From NCBI GenBank assembly GCA_004369085.1, contig ML210153.1, positions 248,001 through 312,000 on the forward strand: a DNA stretch of 64,000 nucleotides, read 5' to 3'. The position numbers were made by a program, and so were the translations under genes. Positions 23,183 to 34,078 of this stretch are shown here, piece after piece. Origin of the DNA: Coprinopsis marcescibilis (lineage: Eukaryota; Basidiomycota; Agaricomycetes; Agaricales; Psathyrellaceae). Under the pieces are notes generated by a model. That model saw nothing but the letters and a program-made list of their open reading frames with translations, was not told the DNA's origin and ran no database searches. The number at the start of each line of letters is the position of its first letter. Position 1 is the stretch's first letter.

Positions 23183-25444
23183 TCACCCAACCGCGCTGAG
23201 CTGGCCTTGATAATCCGATTCCTCAAGGAAGTAGATAAATCCCAAGCGTAAGAAAGACCACAACATTCCTATCGCGCAGTAGATGCTCGTGACCATAAGC
23301 GGCAGGAATTCCATCGCTGAGCCTGATGATTCACTTGATGAAGCAGAAATTCTCTCGTTTCGCAGCGAGATCCCTGTGGTGAACGCCAACAGGCAAGGGA
23401 AACCAGCCAGATAGAGTTTCTCCAACGCATCAATCACAACATATAATGGTGATGTCGGATATCTGAAAAAGAGGAGAGTTAATTCACGCGCGAAAATCGC
23501 ATACAAGTCGATTCTGCTTACTCGTAAACGCGTCGATTTAGAGCCCCGTAGACGAAGGCGATCCAAACAGTTGAATAAACCACCTTGATGACAGATTCTG
23601 CGAACTTTTGGTAAGGCACGTCGGTGTAATGAGATTCAAGCTCAAAGTACTTGCCTGATGGCGTAAACAAGAGCGGGAAAAGAGCGAATATTCCCGCCGT
23701 GCTTGCGATCAAAAAGGTTCTAAAGTATGCGTGTCTCTCGGCGGCTAGCAGACTGTAAAGGTAACAGTCAATTCAAACTCTGCGGGATCCTCATGCACAT
23801 AGGGTACGCACCTCAACGGAACCAAAATTAACAGGACGGCCTTTTCGTGGACATGCCAGCCGAACAGGAAAGAAGCCCAGCCGCTGAGGGTTAACGCAGT
23901 CAAGAAGGACTTGTACGACGGGTTCTTCCACAACTTAATCAAAACGATCTGGTAAACAATGCATTAGGTTGGCACGAACGACCACGGGGAAGCCCAATTA
24001 CCGCTTGCCAGAGTAAAGTGATGATAAAGGTATGGATCGGTTTGACTTGCGGCAGTATAGCGAACACCGTATCGCCGACAAGGCCTCGAGATGACGAAGA
24101 TACACCCGCCGAGTCGACGGAGATCCTGGTAGTTCCTGTCAATTGAACCACTGGTGTTTGCGTCAGCACGTTAGATAAGGGGGTGACTAGTCGGAGATGA
24201 ATTTACAGCGGAGAATAATTCGATCCAGTGCAGTGACCAGCGCCCAGAAGTTTGGTGCCCAGTACGCATGATTCAATCCTCGGGTAAAGGGGAATAAGCG
24301 GGAGAGCAACTGAGGGATCTGACCCATGAGCGCAAAAGGCCCGAGCGAGGCGACGAAAACACCGATGACCGCGTTGGCTAGCGAAAGGAAGTTCTTGATT
24401 TCGACACGGCCACTGGGAGTTAGGCAGTAGGCCCGGAGAAGGTAAACAAAGTAAGCTGGCTATTAAAGGTTAATCTGCTAATCGCTTATTGGTCCGAACA
24501 ATGGTCACTCACGGCCAGATACATGTAGATGTGCTTAAAGTTGAGGAGGATGGCAAAGAGAATGCCGGATGCGAGTCTATTACCCTACGTCATTTGAACA
24601 ACCGAACAGGAGGCGCGTGCAGAAAGTACTTACATTGCGTGCCATCAATATCGACCACAACAAGATACCGAACATGAAGCCGTTGTATTGGAAGTGGATG
24701 TGATCTACGATGAGGAAGCCGGGGTGGAGAAACAGAGCTGCTGAGATAACGCGCTGGATCGAGGGGTCTGCTGAGCCAGACACGAACCTGTAAACGGCAA
24801 CATATCAACAAATTGCCAGCCCCAGGACAGAGAACCAGGACATACCGCAGGAGTGCCGTTGCTAAGACTAGCTCCGTGATAATTACAGTTGTCCTCTGGT
24901 ACGCGATGACGGACCAGCTGTCATAATTTATATTGTTGAGGTCGACAATCTTGGGATCGACCAGGTATGCCGGTATTGACAGCAGCCATTCAAAGTACGC
25001 GAAGAATGGAGGGTAATCCAGTGCTGAAGCCGAGGATGGTTAGGAGTTTGGGAGATCGCGTTCTATATGCAACTCACTCCACTCAGACGTGGTCTACAGC
25101 ACAGATAATGAATCAATGTTCAGACTAGGTTGCGAGGAGACGAGAACACTGACATCGTAGTACCACTTCGATATTGGAAGCGAATGGGTGATCGCAAGCC
25201 AGTTGCGGTGAACCTCAAAATCCGTAGATCGACTGCGAATACGAATGAACACTGCAGATGGACGACGAATGGACCATGGCACTCACTAAGATGGGTATAG
25301 CAGGAGCTTAATCACGGTTGAAACGAGCAAAATATTCCAATCTGACGATGTGACATTCCATGTTGACCATTGACTGCTGTTCGTTGTGGTCGTCTGTGGA
25401 TCTGACGGAGGACTGTCTGCAACGGTGGCCTCCTTTTTGGACAT
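23183..25444 (-). CDS. ALG8: Dolichyl-P-Glc:Glc1Man9GlcNAc2-PP-dolichol glucosyltransferase
   Basis: An ER multipass GT57 enzyme that adds the second glucose to the lipid-linked N-glycan precursor. The start [17 protein letters not shown] precedes [20 protein letters not shown] and [20 protein letters not shown], the family's first membrane segment and luminal loop. [20 protein letters not shown] distinguishes ALG8 from ALG6 (which has PPLTAY). Other family marks are [40 protein letters not shown] and [19 protein letters not shown]. The C-terminus ends [13 protein letters not shown]. Eight or nine exons are inferred. It is divergent from VMA21 across only 102 bp, and both products act in the ER. 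Confidence 0.93.
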
Positions 25445-25546
25445 CGTCGGCGTCGAGTTCCAACGACGTAATGTCCACGATTCAAGAATGACGATGACGA
25501 GGTTCTCACGCGCCAGCGTCTCTTCCATCCTCCCTCCATCACCAAC

Positions 25547-25953
25547 ATGAACGCACAGCAAGTACCAGCCAAAATAAACACACAGGCCGCTCAAGGGTAG
25601 ACTCGACCACATTGTATCTAGTAAATAGAGCTAACTGAAACAATTCAAAGTGGTGTCCTGCTCAAGCTCATCCTGTTCAGCCTTTCTCTGGGAGTAATCC
25701 CCCTTTCCGCCTATTACTCGAGTCTCAAGTATTTCTGGGAAGGTTCGTTCTCGCCTTTGCAATCTCGTGAATTAATGTATATCGGCTTCAAGCTAACGTC
25801 GAGAGTATAGGTAACACTATTTATGCTGCGGTGACCGCAATCGTGGCGGCGAATCTCATCCTCGTCGCGTACATAATCACTGCTGTGGTGGAAGACAGAG
25901 CAAAGCCCTCGGACACGACAAAATCGGGCTCGGAATCAAAGAAAGAAAAATGA
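25547..25953 (+). CDS. VMA21: V-ATPase assembly factor Vma21
   Basis: A small ER membrane chaperone for assembly of the V-ATPase Vo sector. Exon 1 is MNAQQVPAKINTQAAQ; exon 2 gives GGVLLKLILFSLSLGVIPLS-AYYSSLKYFWE; exon 3 gives GNTIYAAVTAIVAANLILVA-YIITAVVED. These are the two transmembrane helices of the family. The C-terminus ends SKKEK, a canonical KKxx dilysine ER-retrieval signal, as in yeast Vma21. Length is about 95 residues. Two introns, of about 70 and 68 bp, are needed to hold the frame. Confidence 0.94.
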
Positions 25954-26270
25954 CCTCAACCCGACACCGATGCCCAGTGGATATCTACCAGGCTTTCATC
26001 TAAAGCTTTAGTTTGTATTGCAGTAATGAGCGGCAAGCGCCCGATCTTTTCCTAATGTACACGAACCATATGTTGAACTAATGATAATATGCAAGTACCC
26101 TGGCTTGTCCGAAAGCAGAAAGTGTGTAAGATAAGTAAGATTACATGTCGGTAGTAGCTGTGCAACTGGTTTCAGGAAGCTGCAGCCAGTACAGCCAATG
26201 AAAGTGAACTTCTGTATGCAATAGGTGTACATGTCCCTTGCGCGGTGCACGCCTGCAAGAGCGGGTCATA
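25954..26270. other. Intergenic, convergent 3' ends
   Basis: Between the stop codons of VMA21 and the low-complexity gene. I see no coding sequence, RNA gene or repeat, only presumed 3' UTRs. Confidence 0.5.
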
Positions 26271-27851
26271 TCATAGTGCATATCCCCACTCCACTGGCGG
26301 ATCGTGTGAGGAACTCGATGTATTATTGGAAAGTTCCTCCTTGGAAGACGGTCAACGGTCAACGAGGCGTACGCGTGTAATCGAGAAGAAGGAACTCACA
26401 GATTCTCTCCGAACACCCGATTTCGAAGGACGAATCCCCGTATCCTTTGAAGCTTGCTGCAGAGCATCAGAAATAGGATCACTCGAAGTCATTCGGTGTG
26501 TCTGCAAGTGTGGAGGGCCGTTCGGTCGTAGATTGCTTGTTGACACGGCTCCACGCAAATGGGTCCGACCCTGCATCGAGTATGTCGGCTGTCGCGCAGT
26601 GAATGTTTTGTTGTGTGGGTTTATCGGTGGAGATGGAAGTGGACTGGTGGGAGCATCGTATAACAAAGGCGGTATTGCATTCCCCGGTCGTTGGTACGAA
26701 GGTTTCAGCGGGGATTGCGTGGGGGTCGAGAACTGTCTCGATGAAGTGGGTGTCGTAATCGGAGTAGAGTCGGTTGAACTGGGGTCGGGAGATGGAGATG
26801 GAGGGAAGGGAACCAAAGTTGTTGAAGGTCTCCGAGGTTGCAGCACCAACGGTTGAGGAACCTTTTTTCTGATGATCAGTGGAGGAGGGCTTGGGAATAA
26901 CGAAGCCAAGTCTTGTTGACTTGTACTTTGCTGACTTCGAGAACTGGACGGAAGGTGCGGCGATGACTGGCTCGAGTGATAAAGACCAAGGCCTCTAGAG
27001 GGCGACCCAGTCTTTCCCATATCAAGACCTGATTCGGGAGCCTCATTCGTATTGTTGAGAGCAGGTTTCCGACGTTGCTGGGGATGGCTATCTGGAATCA
27101 AACTATCTCTCCTGTGGGATTGATGACTCGGACTACTGCGGTTGCCTTCTATCCTCTCAGAGAGATGATCACCCGAGCGTGGTATCTTTGACATTGACAT
27201 TCTCGCAATTCGCGGAGACGTTGTCTCCACGGATGGGTCAAATTTGACACGGGTTGGTGTTCGCGGTTTGAGAACAGCTACTGAATCGGGTGCTTGGCGT
27301 TGCGGTCCCAATGATGCGAGGAAACTGGGGGATTGATTGTACGGTCCCTGCAACCCGCGATCACCTTTTGCAGAGTTTATCGAATAGAGTTGGTTTTGCA
27401 GGACGTTCGGAGGGCCGTGTTTCACGTTTCGTGGAGGGCCATGGCTGCCAAGGTTTAATGGGGCCCCGTGTCGACCTGTGAACGTCGGTACCATTGCCCG
27501 TGGAACGTCGTTATAGTGATGGTGTGCTTGGTGTGGGGGTTGAAGATGGTTCGGGTGGTATTCCGGGGAGTGTCGGTGAGGAGGTTTGGTGAAATGCAAG
27601 GCATCTTCGACGGAAGAGGAAAATGTGTCGTTGGAAGACGATGCACTGACGTCCAGCCTTATCATAGGTACGCGGATGTCGTTGGTAGAAGTAGACGAGG
27701 TGGATTCTTTAGACGGGGTAGGGGAAGCGGACGGCCATTGAGAATTTTGAGGGAAGGCTTTGACATCGTTGGTTGTCGTAGTCTGCGATTGATTCGAGGA
27801 AGACCTGGGTTTTGAATCCTTCTTCTTCCAGGATTTGAGGAATAGATTCAT
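26271..27851 (-). CDS. Low-complexity Ser/Pro-rich protein of unknown function
   Basis: Not recognised. The protein opens MNLFLKSWKKKDSKPRSSSN, a basic and amphipathic start, then runs for about 480 residues of Ser/Pro/Thr/His/Gln-rich, probably disordered sequence. Short patches could be linear motifs: VPMIRLDVSAS, TRVKFDPSVETTSPRIARMS, RKKVPQPLVLQPRRPSTTLV and PISDALQQASKDTGIRPSKS. The single exon seems to stop at 26352, but a consensus donor (GTGAGT) inside RRES-VSSF joins to a new exon reading EELSNNTSSSSHDPPVEWGYA-L and a stop at 26271. I prefer this ending because the intron sequence breaks the composition of the rest. No catalytic motif or membrane segment is seen. A scaffold or regulatory role is only a guess. 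Confidence 0.65.
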
Positions 27852-29711
27852 GGCTGCGCAGGTTCTGGACGCAGGCAGGAATGAAGCGAGGGGACGGTGG
27901 GAAGGACGGGCCAGACGAGGGTCGAAGCGTCGAAAGCTTATGGGGAGACGCTAAATGAATATATACGGTGAGCTAGAAGTAGCCCACGGCTTTCACACAA
28001 GCATGAGACTGGTGCATCAAGCTCGAGGTGGTACAGGCCATCAAGCGATCTGTCCCAGTCGATTCTTCGCAACACATAAAGATTACGAGATGCGTGGAAG
28101 CCCAGATTCGATCCCTTTTGCGGTTTGCAGCTTCCAGATCTAGTATGTATGTCTCCCATTGATAAACTGCGTTCTTTTGCCGCTCAGAGCGCCCAGAGAG
28201 AGTTTGGCCTTCGATTACGCCGTTCTAAGCGAGACAGAGAACTGTGTCTACTGTGTAGTAGCCTGTGCAAGATCATGCTCGATATCAGTGATGATGATCA
28301 TTCCTTCAACTACTCCTGCTTCATGAATATTGAAACATCTAGCGTCAATTAGTTTTTTTGGCTGGCAGCGCTGGGTCCGGCGACAGTAGGAAGCTATAAG
28401 ATCGCCTGAGACAGTTGTAGCCAAGAGAGCAACTGATGGTGTAAAAGGCAATCAGGAGTTGGAGAGTCCAGTATGGAGAATCAGCTGGCATGTGGTGGCT
28501 GAGAGAGATAAACAGTTGGCCAGCACGCCTTGCCTATAAATTCAAAACATCACCACACATGTTCCCTCCTATTTTGTTAAACATGATATCCATCCTTCCA
28601 CGATGTCCATACGTCGACAGCTGACAGGGCAATCTTTATGAAACGCCTATTGTAACAGGCATATACGTCTGCTTTTTTACCTGGGCTCGGAGGCCGCCCA
28701 AGAGCGGAAATTACGAACCGGTGTGTCTCCGTCGTACTACCACCCAAAATCGACGACCACGTCGCTAAAAGTCTCTTTCCTCTGCAACTCGCAGGAAAAG
28801 GAACATTGCTTGTATTGGCTCGGCAAGGTGATCCGTTGTCCGTGGCGCCTAGATTCTCAGTGTATGTCGAAGCATGTCCAAGGTTTCTCAATCTCCGAGA
28901 AACAGCCTTCTATCTCCTCCGCACACTGTTGTTCTCGATAGGAATCATTGTTAATAAGCGAGATGCAGGCACACTTTGGCTTTGACCCAATCACATACAG
29001 GTCTCTCGAAGCAGTTCAGTCAAGACGGCCAACATTGTTTGGAAGGCAACTTCATTGTATGCTTGTCGTTCAGGCACTAGAACTGATCTTTAGCAGACAA
29101 AGATATCTATCCTGCCGACAAACCTGCGCGGGTAAAACAATGGCAGAATCAGTTGACATTACTACCATCCGTTTGACCGTTGTCGGCCCTTGGTATTCGC
29201 ACTCCACCACCGTATGTTCTGTTTTAAGAAAGAAGATGTCCTGAATAGCGTTCCCAGACAATGTCAGTCTTCAATGAATCTAGACCTTTTGGACTTGAGG
29301 CTTGAAGCCCATATCAGCCAGGCCCCTGGTCCTGACAGGGTGCTCTATCACAGGCAATGCAAGATTTGGGTGGGTTCCACCTTCCAAGCGCTGTGTCTTG
29401 TTTGACACCCAACGGGTTCTAGGTTTGCGTTCAATTAGTAGGGAAAAGTAATCTCCCATGAGAAGGTAACAGTCTGCAATAGTCGAGTGCTCTTCGCCAT
29501 CCGATCTAGTCGGGTACCACTGTGTCTTCTTGGGGGTTCGCCCTTAAAATATTCCTTTTGATAACTGAATGATATTGCTATGCTATTGAACTAATAAGTA
29601 CAGATGAAAACTAGAGTACAGGTATATAATGCTTGTGGTCTACAACTAAAGAAATGCATGTGGAAAGCTATGGAGTGCAACAGATGATGGATAGATAAAT
29701 GTGTCCAGGGA
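27852..29711. other. Gene-poor block of about 1.9 kb
   Basis: The largest gap in the window. Open frames of 60-105 codons occur on both strands, but none has a recognisable domain, a good exon-intron pattern or gene-like composition. A TATAAAT box lies at 28535-28541 on the plus strand. No tRNA, 5S, spliceosomal RNA or transposon end was found by eye. It probably holds the 3' UTR of RNR2, the promoter of the low-complexity gene, and possibly a noncoding transcript or a decayed gene. Confidence 0.5.
28535..28541 (+). promoter_or_regulatory. Candidate TATA box in gene-poor block
   Basis: TATAAAT followed within 25 bases by an ATG-containing stretch, but only a short frame follows. It could drive an unannotated plus-strand transcript. 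Weak evidence on its own. Confidence 0.25.
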
Positions 29712-31163
29712 CTAGAAGTCTTCCTCGAGAGAGAAGAGCTTTGAATTTGATTGTGTGTTTGTCTCGGCGGTCGAGGTAGTGTTGACACCAGCTTTAGAGT
29801 AGTCCGATACCCTCTTTTCGAAAAAGTTGGTTTTGCCCTGTAGCGAAATCATATCCATGAAGTCGAAGGGGTTGGAACTGTTGTACACCTTCTCGTTACC
29901 GAGGGAGACGAGCAGTCGGTCGGCAACAAATTCGATATACTGGCACATGAGCTCCGAGTTCATGCCAATAAGGCGAACCGGCAGAGCATCTACGAAGAGT
30001 TGATAAGCAACAGCAAAATAGACAAAATATTGCTTATGCTTACCGGTCAAGAACTCTTGTTCAATTGCAACAGCTTCAGTGATGATGTGCTTAACAACCT
30101 CGGGATGCGGGCGACGCTTGAGGTGAGTGAAGAGGAGGCAAGCGAAGTCGGTGTGCATCCCCTCGTCGCGACTGATGAGCTCATTGGAGAAGGTCAAGCC
30201 TGGCATGAGGCCACGCTTCTTCAACCAGAAGATGGAGGCAAACGAGCCAGAAAAGAAGATGCCCTCCACGGCGGCAAATGCGACGAGACGTTCGGCAAAG
30301 GTCGACTGGCGGTCGGTAATCCACTTCAGTGCCCAGTCGGCCTTCTTCTTGATGCAAGGAATGGTGTCGACGGCGTCGAAGAGGTACTCGCGTTGGGCAG
30401 CATCCTTGATATAGGTGTCGATGAGGAGAGAGTAGGTTTCTGAGTGGATGTTCTCCATCATAATTTGGAAACCATAGAAGCAGCGGGCTTCAGCGGCTTG
30501 GACCTCGTTGGAGAACCGCTCAAGCAAGTTTTCGTTGACAATGCCATCCGACGCGGCAAAGAAAGCGAGGACGTGTGAAATGAAGTGGCGTTCGTTGTCG
30601 TTGAGACGATTGTTCCAGTCGTGCATATCCTTGGAGAGATCCATCTCCTCGGCTGTCCAGAAGGATGCTTCTGCCTTTTTGTACATTTGCCAAATCTAGA
30701 AGAGAAACGCGTCAATATACGCGTTGACAGTGCCAGGTTAATTAGACGCGTACCTCGTGGTATTGGATAGGGAACAAAACAAAACGCTTCTTGGACTCCT
30801 TCAAGAGGGGTTCTTCGCCTGGAGAGAGAAAGAGAAAATTAATGACCGTTGAAATATGACAAACAGGGGAAGACATACTCTCTGGGAGTTCAACGTCACC
30901 GACGAACTTGGTCCTGAGGATGGCGAGTTCATCAAGACGGTCTTCCTCAGTCACGGACTTGGGTGACTCGGGTAGACGCTCATCGTCGAACAGTTTCTTC
31001 GCGACGTTCTTTGATGGCGACTCGATAGAAAAAGCAGCAAGGGCTGCGGCAGCCTGGACAAGATAAAATAAGTATATGGGCGCCGTTGGTAACGACGAGG
31101 ACATACCTTTTTGCTGGGGGTAGGTTGTGGCGACGAGGGACGAGGAACAGCGAAGGTAGCCAT
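29712..31163 (-). CDS. RNR2: Ribonucleoside-diphosphate reductase small subunit
   Basis: The class Ia R2 subunit, which supplies the diferric-tyrosyl radical for dNTP synthesis. The start [19 protein letters not shown] is followed by [20 protein letters not shown]. Iron ligands and radical Tyr are present: MDLSKD (Asp), [10 protein letters not shown] (Glu, His, Tyr), [13 protein letters not shown] (Glu) and [15 protein letters not shown] (Glu, His). The tail [11 protein letters not shown] is the R1-binding peptide. Four introns are inferred: one after PSKK, one after ELPES (phase 1), one of 58 bp after QYHE, and one before DALPVRLIG. The 58-bp intron carries three ACGCGT sites. It is head-to-head with a second small-subunit gene and looks fully functional. 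Confidence 0.97.
30696..30753 (-). promoter_or_regulatory. 58-bp RNR2 intron with three MCB-type ACGCGT sites
   Basis: This intron runs from a GTACGC donor after QYHE to a CTTCTAG acceptor before IWQMY. It holds three ACGCGT palindromes, at 30707-30712, 30719-30724 and 30746-30751. ACGCGT is the core of the MluI cell-cycle box bound by MBF/DSC1, the known regulator of RNR genes at G1/S in yeasts. The sites are seen directly; their role as an intronic control element is inferred. Confidence 0.5.
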
Positions 31164-31434
31164 TGTAATGAATAGGGAGGAGGATGATATTGAACAGTGT
31201 CGAGGGACGCAGAACGAGTCAGAATGGGCAGCTCATTTTATCCAGCTGTCACGTATGGTCTTGTTTGGCCAAACATTCAACGGCGCGCAAAATTGCGGTC
31301 AACATTCAACGCGCTGCTTGGACCTATTTGCGTTGTCATGGCGCCGCGCCACTCACGTGTCTGACGTAACGCGTTTGATGCTGAACAGTCACGCCAATTA
31401 GCAGCTGCCCCTCTCCTGCTTGTTCCAGATCTTC
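31164..31434. promoter_or_regulatory. Shared divergent promoter with MCB and E-box sites
   Basis: The 271-bp gap between the two divergent RNR small-subunit starts contains ACGCGT at 31369-31374 and the palindrome CACGTG at 31354-31359. Nearby are GCGCGC-like and AACGCGC sequences. The first is an MBF-type site, the second a bHLH site. Either gene or both could respond. Confidence 0.45.
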
Positions 31435-32794
31435 ATGTCCGAGTCCTCGACAGTGAGCGCTCATCTGACCACAGCATCCACATACTATATTCTGATAATC
31501 ATTGCACAGACTAACAAATGCTCTTTCAATGGCCCTCACAGTGGCCATGTGGCATATCAACCGTCCAGATGTCGGTTTGTTGGCGATGTCAATCTGCCAG
31601 ACTGTACGCATCTAACAACTCTCCCTGTCTATGTGGCGCGTAACAAAAGCTTAGGCGAGGAACCGTTGCTAAAGCCCTCTAACAAACGATTGACTTTGTA
31701 CCCTATCAAATATCCCGAGGTGAGGGTTCTGCGCTCTTGTGGCACGTTAATGGCCTGACAGGAATAGATATGGGCGCTATATAAACGGGCGCAGGCTTCT
31801 TTCTGGACTGCCCAAGAGCTTGACCTTTCCCAGGATAAAAGGGACTGGGAAAAGCTTACCGACGGAGAACGCCATTTTATCTCCAGAATACTTGCGTTCT
31901 TTGCCTCTTCCGACGGCATTGTAAATGAGAACCTCGTCGAACGGTTCTCAACCGAAGTCCAAGCTCCGGAAGCTCGCTGCTTCTATGGGTTTCAAGTCAT
32001 GATTGAGAATGTACACTCTGAGACCTATTCTTTGCTCCTTGACACCTTTATCAAGGACTCTGACGAACGCGACTTTTTGTTCGGAGCCATCGAAACGATA
32101 CCCTCTGTGAAACGCAAGGCAGATTGGGCTCTAACGTGGATATCGGACAAGTCCAGCACATTTGCAGAACGTCTTGTTGCCTTCGCGGTTGTAGAGGGCA
32201 TCTTCTTTTCTGGGTCCTTCGCAGCTATTTTCTGGCTCAAGAAGCGGGGACTTATGCCAGGATTAACCTTTTCAAACGAACTCATCAGCCGGGATGAAGG
32301 CATGCACACAGACTTTGCCTGTTTATTATTTACCCACCTCCACAAGCGGCCTCACCCTGACACGATCCTCAGGGTTGTGACACAGGCCGTAGATATTGAA
32401 AAGGAGTTTTTTGCTGGTAATCCCGATACGACTCTGCGCCATAACCCAAACTGACGTCATGACTGTTTGGCAACAGATGCTCTTCCTGTCTCCTTGATAG
32501 GAATTAACGCCTCACTCATGAACCAATATATCGAATTCGTCGCAGACAGACTCTTGGTTTCTCTGAACAACGAACGTCACTACCACACAGCTAATCCTTT
32601 CGACTTTATGGACCTCATTTCAATGCAAGGCAAAACCAACTTTTTCGAGAAACGCGTCTCGGAATACTCGAGGGCTAATTTCAATTGCACGAACACACCC
32701 GACCGGAACTTGTTGTACGTATCCACTGGTTTGGATTCTTTAAGCTTTGTGCTCACAGGCCATTCTTATCAGCACCACGCAAGAGGATTTTTGA
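31435..32794 (+). CDS. Second ribonucleotide reductase small subunit, divergent paralogue
   Basis: An R2 paralogue of the neighbouring RNR2. All iron and radical positions are kept: [30 protein letters not shown] and [15 protein letters not shown], so it is not an Rnr4-like inactive partner. Introns after VNLPD (phase 1), after KYPE and before DALPVSLIG match those of RNR2 in place and phase. The N-terminus differs: it begins [18 protein letters not shown], lacks the SPSKNVAKK region and has an unusual segment before [10 protein letters not shown], so its first exon is uncertain. A further intron (donor GTATCC at about 32718) joins RNLLY to [11 protein letters not shown], restoring the acidic aromatic R1-binding tail; read through, the frame ends in unrelated sequence. 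It may be a condition-specific or redundant R2. Confidence 0.85.
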
Positions 32795-33029
32795 TTTCGA
32801 GTTAGTGCTGTACGATATCGATGCGTCCCACTGTCATATTTCTTGGCTTCGTCGCGAATTCTTGGCCATTAGTAACTATCTATGTAATGCTGGGTCTAGA
32901 CTAAATAATGTGTAATAGTAGTGTACTAATGCATGACAAACTTAGCTTGTTGTTCCTCTCATCACTCATGCGCGATTCCGCACTGACGGGACGCGCTGAG
33001 CCCAGACTGCTTGTCTCCATTCCGCTTCG

Positions 33030-33895
33030 ATGTCATGGCGGGCCAGATTTACCGCCCTGCCCTTCTGGCGCAGCGGCACCAGTGACAAACCAAATGGCTC
33101 TTCTGGCCTTCGCAAAATCCTCTACTGGTCGCCACTCGGCATCGTCCTATGCTGTCGTATTTTCGAGGTCAAGGTCATCACAGGCCGCAGCATGCAGGTC
33201 CTCTCACAACCACCTCGTCAGCACACAGCCCACACTAACAATAACTGTGTTCGTCGTAGATAGCCAACGCTTAATCCAGACTGGTCTCTATCGAGAGATG
33301 TAGGGCTTTTCGACCGCACCTCTGTCTTGGTAGACGAGGACATTGGGAGAGAGGATATCGTTGTCCTAAAGTGTGTTCACCATTACACCTCACTCCAAAC
33401 CTACTGACCGTGGAATCAGATCGCCGAACGACCAAAGGCGCAAGCTCATTAAGCGAATAGTGGCAGTCGAAGGTGACACTGTCAACACACTTCCTCCATA
33501 TCCCTTCAAGAAGGTCGTAGTACCGCAAGGACATGTATGGGTTGAAGGTACGTGTGATCTTGCTTCCGAATGCCAAGCTCCACCAACAACCCCCTTCAGG
33601 CGACGACTATTACAACAGCGACGACAGCAATCTCTTTGGCCCTGTACGGCGGTTCCCTCTATGTTTGAACCCCTGTTCTAATGTTGTGCAGGTACCCCGA
33701 GGCTTGATCGAATCAAAGTTACTCTGTCTTCTCTGGCCTCTCGACAGGTTTGGCGCAATTGGGAACCACTCTCCACCAGAATCAAGAGCGCACCCTGCCT
33801 TCCGACGAGCTATGGCTGTGATAGAGCGTGAAAGCGCACGACGCGCACGCGTCACCCCTGGTCCATGGCCAGGCTTCTCACCTTCGCAACAGTAA
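33030..33895 (+). CDS. IMP2: Mitochondrial inner membrane protease subunit 2
   Basis: A type I signal-peptidase-family protease facing the intermembrane space, which removes sorting peptides from inner-membrane proteins. The start MSWRARFTALPFWRSG precedes a hydrophobic anchor, ILYWSPLGIVLCCRIF. The catalytic serine lies in GRSM-QPTLNPD, rebuilt over a 66-bp intron, and the catalytic lysine in LIKRIVAVEGDTV. Family blocks LPPYPFKKVVVPQGHVWVEG, DSNLFGPVPRGLIESKL and LLWPLDRFGAI follow. The last 45 residues are a Pro/Arg-rich extension ending PGFSPSQQ. Four introns are inferred. Confidence 0.9.
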
Positions 33896-34078
33896 CAACC
33901 TTCTCCAAAATTACTTTCATTTGACGCCATAACGCTCAAAAAGAAACACTCGAATGATACATGAACTAACGGTACACGTGCGTGTTACACCCTACAACCC
34001 AAAACCTACAACCTATAAATATACAACATAAGAAGATTCGAGACAATGGAATGGATGCAAGGCTTCAGCGCTTCAGCT

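Noticed and set aside
26245..26856. 203-codon plus-strand frame
   Set aside because: Antisense shadow of the Ser/Pro-rich gene; Gly/Val-rich without any domain.
28948..29244. 98-codon plus-strand frame in the gene-poor block
   Set aside because: No domain, no signal peptide, no supporting splice pattern; kept only as part of the unexplained gap.
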